From contig JAAWRC010000039.1 of NCBI GenBank assembly GCA_022800815.1, positions 1 to 32,122 of the forward strand: a stretch of DNA of 32,122 bases, read 5' to 3'. The position numbers and the translations under genes were made by a program. A model generated the notes under the pieces. It searched no databases. It was not told the origin of the DNA and worked only from the letters and a program-made list of their open reading frames with translations. Within the stretch, counting starts at the first letter, position 1. Every line of letters starts with the position of its first letter. This stretch comes from Lachnospiraceae bacterium. GTDB taxonomy: Bacteria > Bacillota > Clostridia > Lachnospirales > Lachnospiraceae. Shown one piece after another: positions 1-8,086 of the stretch.

Positions 1-52
1 TGTTTGAGTATGTTGTTTGTTGGTACTTCAATGATACATCATTCAGCAGCGG

Positions 53-1510
53 GTGTCTTTATTTTGTGCAATATTTGGTATTTACTCATTTATAGTATAC
101 TCATTTTGCGATAATAGAAATGTGGGATTGAGACTATATAATAAAATGATATTATGTCCCGGAGATATTTTAAAAGACCATGCGGATGCCAATATTATTG
201 TTGCGAATGATACAAGTGAGGAGACTTTGGATACTATTGAATATTTAAGGATCAAGGGTATAAAAAATTGTATCAATTGGAAAGAAATCGGCCAGTCGGT
301 AGGGAATTTGGATATTCGGCCAGCGTATTTATATTGGATGGTTAGAGATTCCTATAAAAAGGATTTGATTATTTATGGCTATAACCCGAATGGGCGCCAG
401 CTTCAAAGCATTTTAAAAATGCTTGACATAGATATAGCATATTTCATAGACGATATAGCAGAAGAAATTTCGGGTTCCATGGGGAAACGTGTAAGGCCCT
501 TAGGTAATGTAGTTCATGAAAAAAGAACAATAAAAATAATTGTCACAAGAGAAAAGGAAGATGAAACATATAAACTGGATGCAGTTGGCCTGAAAAGAGG
601 GAATGATTATGCATTGGTCAGAAAATACAGTTCCCTTTATTTAGACAGAAAACATGTGATTGATGTGAATATAGGACATAATTTTCTCGCTGATCTTCAC
701 AGGCCGGGATTTATCGAATATGGAAAGTCGGATGCTCCTCTGATCGTATTGCTTGGAAATTCAACAACGGATGGTTCCATTTATGCCGTTAAATCATGGG
801 GTGAAATATTATATGAATTGTTAATAAAAGAACACATGAAAGTGCATTTGTTGAATGGGGGTGTGATCAGCTATAAATCTTCTCAGGAATTATTAAAATT
901 TGAGCGAGACGTACTTCCGATGAGACCTTATGCGGTTATTCACTATACAGGATTTGTCGATGCATTTCCGACACCAAGAATGAAACAGTTGAAAAATTAT
1001 CCTTTTATACATTCATATCAGGAAATGTTATTTGCAGGTATTTCAGACTGGAAACCGATTTTTGATCAGAATGTATTTAATATATCAAATGAATATACTT
1101 TTGGCGTTCCGGATGAGCGGGAACGCTATGAGGAATTTATGGATAATATTGCAATCATGCGAAGTGTATGCGATGCATTTGGAATCAAGTATTATTCTTT
1201 TTTACAACCCTGCTTGGTCACGAAGAAAGATATACTAAGCCGTAACGAGCAGGAGTACCTGCTCAATACCAATATATTGCCGGATGAAGATATGAATTAT
1301 ATTCACGAATTTTATTTTCATGTTAAGCAAAGAGTTGGGGAGCAGAAAATGACGGATTTGACTCATATTTTTGATGGATTGGAAGATGTCTATATTGACA
1401 TATGCCATGTTGGCGAACAGGGAAACCAGGTAATCGCACAGGAGATTTTTAATGTTATTGTGACGGATTTGGCTTGTTTTACGAATGGAGACCAGAATGG
1501 ATTGTTGTAA
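53..1510 (+). CDS. SGNH/GDSL-like hydrolase or O-acyl esterase/transferase with Rossmann-like N-terminal part
   Basis: The C-terminal half looks like an SGNH hydrolase. A GNSTTDG block carries the likely nucleophile Ser237, and a DICH block supplies Asp449 and His452. The usual GxND block is replaced by a Y-T-G-F-V-D stretch. Such enzymes add or remove acyl groups on cell-surface glycans; the substrate here is unknown. Residues about 105-180 look like a Rossmann module (IIYGYNPNGR, then FIDD). Residues about 10-75 resemble the second half of another such module without its glycine-rich loop. The GTG start at 53 is the first option after an in-frame stop at 32-34; ATG at 146 is an alternative. 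The 3' end overlaps the next gene, so the two are probably co-translated. Family is fairly sure, role inferred. Confidence 0.6.
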   Translation: MSLFCAIFGIYSFIVYSFCDNRNVGLRLYNKMILCPGDILKDHADANIIVANDTSEETLDTIEYLRIKGIKNCINWKEIGQSVGNLDIRPAYLYWMVRDSYKKDLIIYGYNPNGRQLQSILKMLDIDIAYFIDDIAEEISGSMGKRVRPLGNVVHEKRTIKIIVTREKEDETYKLDAVGLKRGNDYALVRKYSSLYLDRKHVIDVNIGHNFLADLHRPGFIEYGKSDAPLIVLLGNSTTDGSIYAVKSWGEILYELLIKEHMKVHLLNGGVISYKSSQELLKFERDVLPMRPYAVIHYTGFVDAFPTPRMKQLKNYPFIHSYQEMLFAGISDWKPIFDQNVFNISNEYTFGVPDERERYEEFMDNIAIMRSVCDAFGIKYYSFLQPCLVTKKDILSRNEQEYLLNTNILPDEDMNYIHEFYFHVKQRVGEQKMTDLTHIFDGLEDVYIDICHVGEQGNQVIAQEIFNVIVTDLACFTNGDQNGLL

Positions 1511-2837
1511 AGTATCAGTGATCGTGCCAAGTTTGAATGTTGTTCCGTATATCAGAAAATGCATGGACAGCATTTTGAACCAAACGCTTAAAGAGATCGA
1601 GGTATTTGCCGTTGATGCGGCTTCGACGGACGGAACTCATGAGATTCTTGAAGAATATGCCCGGATGGATCGACGTGTCACGCTGCTTGAGGATACGCAG
1701 AAAAGCACGGGATTTGCAAAGAATTTGGGCATTGTAAAATCAAGGGCCCCTTATATAGCCATTGTGGAATCGGATGATTATATCGCATTGGACATGCTTG
1801 AAAAATTATATGAGAAGGCAGAAGAAACTGGTGCGGACATTGTAAAAGCGAACTATAGCACCTTTGTGGAAGAGGACGGAAGTGAGAGCGTATTTCCCAA
1901 ATCGGTCTCCTCCAGAAGTACAGATTATAACAGACTGCTGAACCTGGAAGATGGTGATGACTTACGGCATTTTACATGGGTGATGTATGAATGGCTGGGG
2001 ATTTACCGGAAGGATTTTTTGATGGGGAATCATATTCTGCATAATGAATCCAAAGGGGCTTCGTTTCAGGACACGGGATTCTGGTTCCTGACTTTTACAT
2101 ACGCAAAAAGTATATATCTGATGGATAATCATTTCTATTTTTACAGAAAGGATAACCCATACGCTTCTATGAAAAGCACAGGGAAACTTCATGACATCTG
2201 CGCAGAATATGACTACATAAAAAGGTGTATGGGCGAAGAATCGGCTACGTTTCATAGAATCAGCAAGGCATTTTATCATGGATTTTTCCATGACAATCTT
2301 GCGGTTTATGAGAGAATTGGTGATGAGTTAAAACCGGAACTTTTAAATATAATGGCAAAAACGCTTCGCACCGCCTGGCGCAAGGGGCAGATTGACGGAC
2401 AACTCTATGTAGGAAAGGAATGGAAGCTTTTAAAGGAGTTGTTGGAATCGCCGGATCTATTTTATAAAAACAGATGTGAGGAAACACAGGAACGGGAGAG
2501 AAACTTACAAGGACTTTTGAATCGAGTTGCCGGACGCAAAGCGGTCATTGTTTTTGGGGCGGGAAATTATGGCAGCAATCTGGCTTACCTGCTAAAGGCA
2601 AGGGGAGTGATTGTCACTTGTTTTTCTGATAATGATGAAAGGAAGCATGGGAAAACACTCAATGGCATTCCAATCGAATCTTTACAGAAATGCATGAAAG
2701 CGTATGCAAATGCCACCTATCTGGTTGCGAATGAATTGAAAAGCGAGGAAATTAAAAAGGGACTGACGGATCAGGGAATCAAGTCGGATCAAATTATCAT
2801 TTGTATGATTGCGGAACTAACGGGCACGGTTATTTGA
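1485..2837 (+). CDS. Family 2 glycosyltransferase with C-terminal Rossmann-like module
   Basis: The N-terminal 230 or so residues form a GT-A glycosyltransferase domain. It opens with VSVIVPSLNVVPYI, continues with DAASTDGT, and has the acidic metal/nucleotide motif ESDDYI. It should transfer a sugar from a nucleotide donor onto a glycan acceptor at the cytoplasmic membrane face. The last 110 residues are a separate Rossmann-like domain (VIVFGAGNYGSN, then CFSDND) like the N-terminal domain of PglD-type sugar enzymes. The ATG at 1485 lies inside the preceding gene; ATG at 1497 is an equally possible start. Donor and acceptor cannot be read from sequence, but the neighbouring heptose genes make a heptose-containing glycan plausible. 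Confidence 0.82.
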   Translation: METRMDCCKVSVIVPSLNVVPYIRKCMDSILNQTLKEIEVFAVDAASTDGTHEILEEYARMDRRVTLLEDTQKSTGFAKNLGIVKSRAPYIAIVESDDYIALDMLEKLYEKAEETGADIVKANYSTFVEEDGSESVFPKSVSSRSTDYNRLLNLEDGDDLRHFTWVMYEWLGIYRKDFLMGNHILHNESKGASFQDTGFWFLTFTYAKSIYLMDNHFYFYRKDNPYASMKSTGKLHDICAEYDYIKRCMGEESATFHRISKAFYHGFFHDNLAVYERIGDELKPELLNIMAKTLRTAWRKGQIDGQLYVGKEWKLLKELLESPDLFYKNRCEETQERERNLQGLLNRVAGRKAVIVFGAGNYGSNLAYLLKARGVIVTCFSDNDERKHGKTLNGIPIESLQKCMKAYANATYLVANELKSEEIKKGLTDQGIKSDQIIICMIAELTGTVI

Positions 2838-2857
2838 TTTTGTGGGAGAGAAGGAAA

Positions 2858-4189
2858 ATGAAGCTTACAATTTTAGGAGGCGGCTTATCCGGTATTTCGC
2901 TGGCCTATTTTTTGCAGGACAGGGCGGAAATCGAACAGATTGACATAATAGAAAAGGAAGATGACATTGCGGGGTTATGCCGCAGTATTAAAAAAGACGG
3001 ATACGTATATGATATTGGCCCGCATATCCTTTTTTCAAAGGATAAGGAAATGTTGGAGTTAATGTTGTCAGTCCTTGACGGGAAAAATGATCTGAAACGT
3101 TCGAATCAGATTATTTATAAAGGACGATGGGTGCAGTATCCTTTTGAGAATGATTTGTCAAAGCTTCCGGGGGATGATCTGGATTATTGTGTTAGCATGT
3201 TTCGGGCAAACCCTTACCGGGGATATGAGACGCAGAATATGCTGCAGTTTTTTTTGAAAACATTTGGCGAAGGGATCACCAATATATACTTAAGGCCCTA
3301 TAACGAAAAGATATGGAAGTATGACCCTGCGTATATGGATACACAGATGGTTGAGCGGATTCCGCAGCCAACGGATGAAGAAATTATGCGCAGCGCATCA
3401 GGTGAGACAGTGGAAGGATATGTTCATCAGCTGTATTTCCATTTTCCAAAGGATGGCGGGATCGAGTCGGTTGTAAAAGGATTTGCAAAAAGATTAGACA
3501 ATAAATGTCGTATTCACTTAAAAGAGAGCGTTGAGCAGGTACATAGAAATGAAAACGGAAAATATGAAGTGAGGACGTTCGATGGCAATATGTATGTTTC
3601 GGACAGGCTGATCTCCACAATTCCAGTTCAGGAACTTACCGCCGCATGTGTGGATGTCCCAGAGAACATTCAAAAGAACGTGGATGATTTGAAATATAAT
3701 TCCATAATTATTGCGTTTGTAAAGACAAGGGAAGATTTAAGCGGTGATAACTTTGCATTCATGAATCCGGAAAAGGACATTATTTTCCATCGCATTTCGA
3801 AAATGGATTTTCTGGGTGACAGGTATCAGTCGGATTCGGCTACATATATGGCAGAGGTTACATTTAGGGCAAATGATTATACGGATTTGCTTCCGGAATA
3901 TGAGCTGCAAAGAAGGATTGCCGATGGCGTGGTTCGAATAGGCTTTGCGAAGGCGATAGAGGATGTTTCCTTTATCAATATCACAAAGCATAAATATGCC
4001 TATGTCATATATGATTTGAAGCATAGGGAAAATATGACGGCAATCAGAATGTTTTATTCAGGACAAGGGATAGATTTGAACGGGCGCTTTGGCAATTTCG
4101 AGTATTGGAACATGGACAGGGTATTGAGGGAAGCCAAGAACATGGCAGAACATTTTATGGATTGGAATCTTGAGGAGGGCAGAGGCTGA
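2858..4189 (+). CDS. FAD-dependent amine-oxidase-fold protein, UDP-galactopyranose-mutase/protoporphyrinogen-oxidase-like
   Basis: The N terminus is a dinucleotide-binding loop (ILGGGLSGISLAY) followed by an acidic strand end (IIEKE), typical of FAD enzymes of the NAD(P)-binding Rossmann-like/amine oxidase family. DIGPHILF, YKGRWVQYPF and RPYNEKIWK are placed much as in UDP-galactopyranose mutases, so a ring-contracting mutase or a sugar redox reaction is possible. I chose ATG 2858 over an upstream in-frame ATG at 2801 because GGGAGAGAAGG precedes it at good spacing and the longer form would run through the end of the glycosyltransferase gene. The stop shares one base with the kinase start (TGATG), so the two proteins are probably made together. 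The fold is well supported; the substrate is not. Confidence 0.75.
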   Translation: MKLTILGGGLSGISLAYFLQDRAEIEQIDIIEKEDDIAGLCRSIKKDGYVYDIGPHILFSKDKEMLELMLSVLDGKNDLKRSNQIIYKGRWVQYPFENDLSKLPGDDLDYCVSMFRANPYRGYETQNMLQFFLKTFGEGITNIYLRPYNEKIWKYDPAYMDTQMVERIPQPTDEEIMRSASGETVEGYVHQLYFHFPKDGGIESVVKGFAKRLDNKCRIHLKESVEQVHRNENGKYEVRTFDGNMYVSDRLISTIPVQELTAACVDVPENIQKNVDDLKYNSIIIAFVKTREDLSGDNFAFMNPEKDIIFHRISKMDFLGDRYQSDSATYMAEVTFRANDYTDLLPEYELQRRIADGVVRIGFAKAIEDVSFINITKHKYAYVIYDLKHRENMTAIRMFYSGQGIDLNGRFGNFEYWNMDRVLREAKNMAEHFMDWNLEEGRG

Positions 4190-5175
4190 TGATCATTACG
4201 AAGACGCCGTTCAGGGTAAGTTTTTGTGGCGGCGGATCTGATATGGCTGATTTTTACAGGGAGCATGAGGGGTGTGTGCTGAGCACGACAATTAACCGTT
4301 ATATGTATCTGATGCTTCATCCCTATTTCGATGAGCATAAAACTGCGCTCAAGTATTCTCAGAATGAAACCGTAGATGACCTGATGGACATTGAACATTC
4401 CATTTTCCGCTGCGTCTTAAACGACATGGCAGTGAGCGGTGTCGAGATTACTTCGACGGCGGATGCGCCAAGCGGCACCGGATTGGGTTCGTCCAGCTCT
4501 TTCACGGTAGGATTGCTGCATACGCTCTATTGTTATAAAGGAAAGTATGTTTCTAAAGAACGCTTGGCTTCCGAAGCGTGCAGTGTGGAGATCGAGAAGC
4601 TGGGAAGCCCTATTGGGAAGCAGGATCAGTATGCGGCAGCATTTGGCGGGCTGAATTTCATCACTTTCCACAAGGACGATACCGTTTCCGTGGAGCCGAT
4701 TATTGCGCGGGCCGGTACGATCAAAGAATTACAGGAAAATTTGGTGATGTTTTATACGGGTTTGACACATGATGCGAATAAAATTCTTGCGGAGCAGAAG
4801 AAAAATATATCCAGTGAAGATAAAATAAGAAACTTAATTGAAATGTGCGATTTGGCGAGGGAAATGAAGTGCGCTCTTGAATGCAATAATCTCTCGGACT
4901 TCGGTAGGATTTTGAATGAGGGATGGGCACGAAAAAAGGAGCTTGCGGGTGGCATTTCCAATCCGGTGATTGACGGACTGTATGATACGGCACTGAAAAG
5001 CGGCGCATTGGGTGGTAAGCTATTGGGTGCCGGAGGCGGAGGATTTCTGCTGTTCTATTGCCCGAAGGCGAAGCAGGAACAGTTAAAAAACAGGATTAGG
5101 CTGAATTCATTTGATTTCCGTTTTGAACATGACGGGAGTTCCGTTGTCTATATAGGTGATAAATATTGGAGGTAG
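4189..5175 (+). CDS. hddA: GHMP kinase, D-glycero-D-manno-heptose 7-phosphate kinase (HddA-like)
   Basis: A 328-residue GHMP-superfamily kinase. The opening TPFRVSFCGGGSD and the phosphate-binding loop PSGTGLGSSSS (residues 94-104) are characteristic of the HddA/sugar-1-kinase branch. LGGKLLGAGGGGFLLFY near the C terminus is the usual third GHMP motif. HddA phosphorylates D-glycero-D-manno-heptose 7-phosphate at C1 to give the 1,7-bisphosphate in GDP-heptose synthesis. The assignment is strengthened by a GmhB-like phosphatase, an HddC-like guanylyltransferase and GmhA a little downstream. It is translationally coupled to the FAD enzyme gene upstream and separated from the epimerase gene by 12 bases. 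A fucose-type or other sugar kinase is the alternative but fits the neighbours less well. Confidence 0.86.
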   Translation: MIITKTPFRVSFCGGGSDMADFYREHEGCVLSTTINRYMYLMLHPYFDEHKTALKYSQNETVDDLMDIEHSIFRCVLNDMAVSGVEITSTADAPSGTGLGSSSSFTVGLLHTLYCYKGKYVSKERLASEACSVEIEKLGSPIGKQDQYAAAFGGLNFITFHKDDTVSVEPIIARAGTIKELQENLVMFYTGLTHDANKILAEQKKNISSEDKIRNLIEMCDLAREMKCALECNNLSDFGRILNEGWARKKELAGGISNPVIDGLYDTALKSGALGGKLLGAGGGGFLLFYCPKAKQEQLKNRIRLNSFDFRFEHDGSSVVYIGDKYWR

Positions 5176-5187
5176 GGGGATGATGAG

Positions 5188-6138
5188 ATGAGAGCGTTGG
5201 TTGTTGGCGGGGCGGGTTTTATAGGAAGCCATCTGTGCGATGCTTTGTTGGAGGAGGGACATGCCGTTATCTGTATGGATAATTTGTCCCTGGGAACAAG
5301 GGACAACATTGCACATTTGGAGGAGAACGGGAATTTCTGCTTTTACGAAGCGGATGCTTCTCAACCGGAAGATGTGAAAAAAATTTTTGAAGACGAGCAT
5401 ATCGAATATGTATTTCATTTGGCGGCAAACTCGGATATTCAGGCGAGTGCGGAGAATCCGGAGGTGGAATACCGCAACACGTATACCACAACGTTTCAGA
5501 TTCTTCTTGCAATGAAGAAATACAATGTGAAGAGGCTTTTCTTTGCGTCAACATCTGCAGTTTACGGAGACAAACAGGATGTGCTTCTGGTGGAAGACAC
5601 GCCGGGGCTTGCCCCAATCTCTTATTATGGAGCCGCAAAGCTGGGCAGCGAGGCGTTGATTCATGCCTTTACCTATATGAATGATTTGAAAACGTTGGTA
5701 TTCCGGTTTCCGAATGTCATAGGCCCCAGACTTACTCATGGCGTAATCTTTGATTTCATTCGCAAACTACGGAAAGATTCCACACATTTGCGGATATTGG
5801 GCGATGGGAGACAGACGAAACCCTATATTTATGTGACAGATTTGATAAATGCCATTATGTGGTTTCAGGGAAAAGCGGAAAGCGGTGTGTCCATATACAA
5901 TGTTGGCGTGGAAGGCACAACAAGTGTTACCGCAATTGCGGACATTATGTGCGAGGAGATGAAACTCTCAGAGGTTGTGTATGAATATACCGGCGGGGAG
6001 GGAGGATGGAAAGGCGACGTTCCGCATTTCCAGTATTGCATAGACAAAATTCACAATGCGGGCTGGAAGGCAATCCATACATCTGACGAGGCGGTGCGGG
6101 AAACGATACGGCAGAACATAGGCGGGGAATGTGTATGA
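5188..6138 (+). CDS. NAD-dependent nucleotide-sugar epimerase/dehydratase (extended SDR)
   Basis: Extended short-chain dehydrogenase of 316 residues. The NAD-binding loop is GGAGFIGSH near the N terminus, followed by MDNLSLG. The catalytic motif is Tyr147-x3-Lys151 in SYYGAAKLGSE, with Ser/Thr residues of FASTSAVYG before it. DGRQTKPYIYVTDL is typical of UDP-glucose-4-epimerase-like proteins. It should epimerise or dehydrate a nucleotide-activated sugar. Position between the kinase and the HddC-GmhB fusion suggests GDP-heptose or a related sugar as substrate, but that is inference; a UDP-sugar is possible. Its last bases overlap the next gene (ATGA), again implying coupled translation. Confidence 0.83.
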   Translation: MRALVVGGAGFIGSHLCDALLEEGHAVICMDNLSLGTRDNIAHLEENGNFCFYEADASQPEDVKKIFEDEHIEYVFHLAANSDIQASAENPEVEYRNTYTTTFQILLAMKKYNVKRLFFASTSAVYGDKQDVLLVEDTPGLAPISYYGAAKLGSEALIHAFTYMNDLKTLVFRFPNVIGPRLTHGVIFDFIRKLRKDSTHLRILGDGRQTKPYIYVTDLINAIMWFQGKAESGVSIYNVGVEGTTSVTAIADIMCEEMKLSEVVYEYTGGEGGWKGDVPHFQYCIDKIHNAGWKAIHTSDEAVRETIRQNIGGECV

Positions 6139-7448
6139 GGGGAGATTATGTGGCTGTCATCCAGGGAGGGGGGAAAGGCACGAGGATGGTGTCCCTCACC
6201 CAGGACAGGATTCCCAAGCCAATGCTCCCTCTAAATGGGAAGCCGATGCTTGCGTGGCAGATCGAGGACATTGCGGCATATGGGATAAAGGAATTTGTCA
6301 TTATCATCGGGCATCTCGGGGAGAAAATCAAAGAATATTTTGGAGATGGGGCGCATTATGGCGTGACCATCCGATACATAGAAGAACAGGAACCCTTGGG
6401 ATCGGCAGGGGCTTTGTACTACCTGAGAAGAATGCATCCTGACCGCAATTTTATTTTTGTATTCGGAGATGTCATGTTCCGCCTTGACTGGGCGAGAATG
6501 CTTTCTTTTCATGAGGAAAAGAGGGCGGAGGCAACGCTTTTGGCACATCCAAACTCGCATCCGTATGATTCGGATTTGCTTTTGCTTGGCAAAGACGGGG
6601 CTGTGCTCGGGATTGATGAAAAAGGAAACCATAGGGATTATTGGTATGCGAACTGCGTCAATGCGGGGATTTATGTTTTAGACCGGAAGCTTATCCGACA
6701 ATTTACTAAATTAGAAAAGCGGGATTTGGAGAAAGACGTGCTGTTGACAAGAATACATGAGGGAAAAATTTTTGCATATCTTACTCCGGAATATGTGAAA
6801 GATGCAGGTACGCCGGAGAGATTTGCACAGGCTGCGGAGGAACAGAGGCGTGGCATTTGGGAAGCAAAATGTTTAAGAAATCGTCAAAAATGCATTTTTC
6901 TTGACCGTGATGGGACAATCAATCGGTACGATGGCTTGATTTATAGGGAAGAACAACTGGTATTGGAGGAAGAGGCGGCAGAGGCGATAAGAAAAATAAA
7001 TCAGTCGGAGTATCTGGCAATAGTCGTGACAAATCAGCCTGTAGTGGCAAGGGGACTATGTGGCCTGGAAGACGTGGAGGCCATCCATAAAAAGCTGGAG
7101 ACGCTTCTTGGTGAAAAAGGCGCCTATTTGGATGCAATTGCATTCTGCCCTCATCATCCCGACAGTGGATATCCGGAAGAAAACCCGCTTTATAAAATTC
7201 CCTGTAATTGCCGGAAACCGAAGATCGGAATGATCGAAAGTATGGCGGAGAAGTTTCATACTGATTTGTCAGCCTCATATATGGTTGGCGACAGCACCGT
7301 GGACATTCAGACGGGAATCAATGCCGGAATGAAAACCGTGTTGGTTAAGACTGGGCAGGCGGGAAAAGACGGAAAGTATGAGGTGAGAGCCGACAGGGAG
7401 GCGGAAAATTTATTGGAAGCGGTGACCATGATTTTGAAGGGGACATGA
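6129..7448 (+). CDS. Fusion of heptose-1-phosphate guanylyltransferase (HddC-like) and heptose-1,7-bisphosphate phosphatase (GmhB-like)
   Basis: Two enzymes in one 439-residue protein. Residues about 7-235 are a sugar-nucleotidyltransferase: VIQGGGKGTRM at 10-20, IPKPMLPLNGKPML and FGDVMF. Residues about 250-435 are a HAD phosphatase: DRDGTIN at 259-265, VTNQPVVARG, a zinc-type set Cys340-x-His342 with Cys359-x-Cys361, and VGDSTVDI. The zinc pattern is that of GmhB. Together they would remove the C7 phosphate from heptose 1,7-bisphosphate and join the heptose 1-phosphate to GMP. These activities are usually on separate proteins. ATG 6129 and 6135 are both possible starts; the second overlaps the preceding stop. 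GTP rather than another NTP is inferred from the HddC resemblance and context. Confidence 0.87.
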   Translation: MCMRGDYVAVIQGGGKGTRMVSLTQDRIPKPMLPLNGKPMLAWQIEDIAAYGIKEFVIIIGHLGEKIKEYFGDGAHYGVTIRYIEEQEPLGSAGALYYLRRMHPDRNFIFVFGDVMFRLDWARMLSFHEEKRAEATLLAHPNSHPYDSDLLLLGKDGAVLGIDEKGNHRDYWYANCVNAGIYVLDRKLIRQFTKLEKRDLEKDVLLTRIHEGKIFAYLTPEYVKDAGTPERFAQAAEEQRRGIWEAKCLRNRQKCIFLDRDGTINRYDGLIYREEQLVLEEEAAEAIRKINQSEYLAIVVTNQPVVARGLCGLEDVEAIHKKLETLLGEKGAYLDAIAFCPHHPDSGYPEENPLYKIPCNCRKPKIGMIESMAEKFHTDLSASYMVGDSTVDIQTGINAGMKTVLVKTGQAGKDGKYEVRADREAENLLEAVTMILKGT

Positions 7449-8023
7449 GGATGACAAATTATAAGGAACAGATTAAGGAATATATTGAAATGGAAAAAGC
7501 AGTGCTGGATTCCTTAAGCGGGGAGGAAATCAATGAGGTTATGAATGTGCTGGAAAATGCACGTTTAAAGGGGAAACGTGTATTTATATGCGGCAATGGC
7601 GGAAGTGCTTCCACTGCATCGCATATGGAATGTGATTTTAACAAGGGTATCAGCTATGAACAGGCAATCAAATATGATATTGAATGTCTGAGTGACAATG
7701 TGGCAATGATGATGGCGATTGCGAATGATATCGGTTATGAGGACATTTTTGTGGTGCCATTAAAGAATAAGCTGAAGGTTGGGGACATTCTCATAGGCAT
7801 ATCAGGAAGCGGAAACTCGGAAAACGTGGTGAGGGCATTTGAATATGCCAATGGGTTTGGGGCTGACACGATTGCGCTGACAGGATATGGTGGGGGAAGG
7901 CTTAAAGAACTTGCAAAGTACAATATCCATGTGAATGTTGATAATATGCAGATTGTGGAGGACGTTCATCTGATTTTAAATCATATGATGATGTTTATCC
8001 TGTCCGGGATGAAAGGGTGTTAG
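7445..8023 (+). CDS. gmhA: Sedoheptulose-7-phosphate isomerase (GmhA-like SIS protein)
   Basis: A single SIS domain of 192 residues, the normal GmhA length. CGNGGSASTASHMECD is the signature region, and GISGSGNSENVV supplies the second sugar-phosphate-binding loop. GmhA isomerises sedoheptulose 7-phosphate to D-glycero-D-manno-heptose 7-phosphate, the first committed step before HddA, GmhB and HddC. The start overlaps the stop of the fusion gene (ATGA); ATG 7451 is an alternative six bases on. It is the last gene of the tightly overlapping heptose block. A DiaA-like regulatory SIS protein is the main alternative, but the four-activity context makes GmhA much more likely. Confidence 0.88.
   Translation: MRMTNYKEQIKEYIEMEKAVLDSLSGEEINEVMNVLENARLKGKRVFICGNGGSASTASHMECDFNKGISYEQAIKYDIECLSDNVAMMMAIANDIGYEDIFVVPLKNKLKVGDILIGISGSGNSENVVRAFEYANGFGADTIALTGYGGGRLKELAKYNIHVNVDNMQIVEDVHLILNHMMMFILSGMKGC
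8003..8020 (+). repeat. 18-base direct repeat, copy 1
   Basis: TCCGGGATGAAAGGGTGT forms the last codons of gmhA. An identical copy lies at 9197-9214, just after the methyltransferase gene. The two copies bracket that gene exactly, which suggests the methyltransferase was added by recombination or a local duplication of the gmhA end. Confidence 0.85.
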
Positions 8024-8086
8024 ATCATAGTAAAACGCAGGAGGTTTTACTTGCAAAATAGCGATTATTAAGGAGGAACATAAAGA

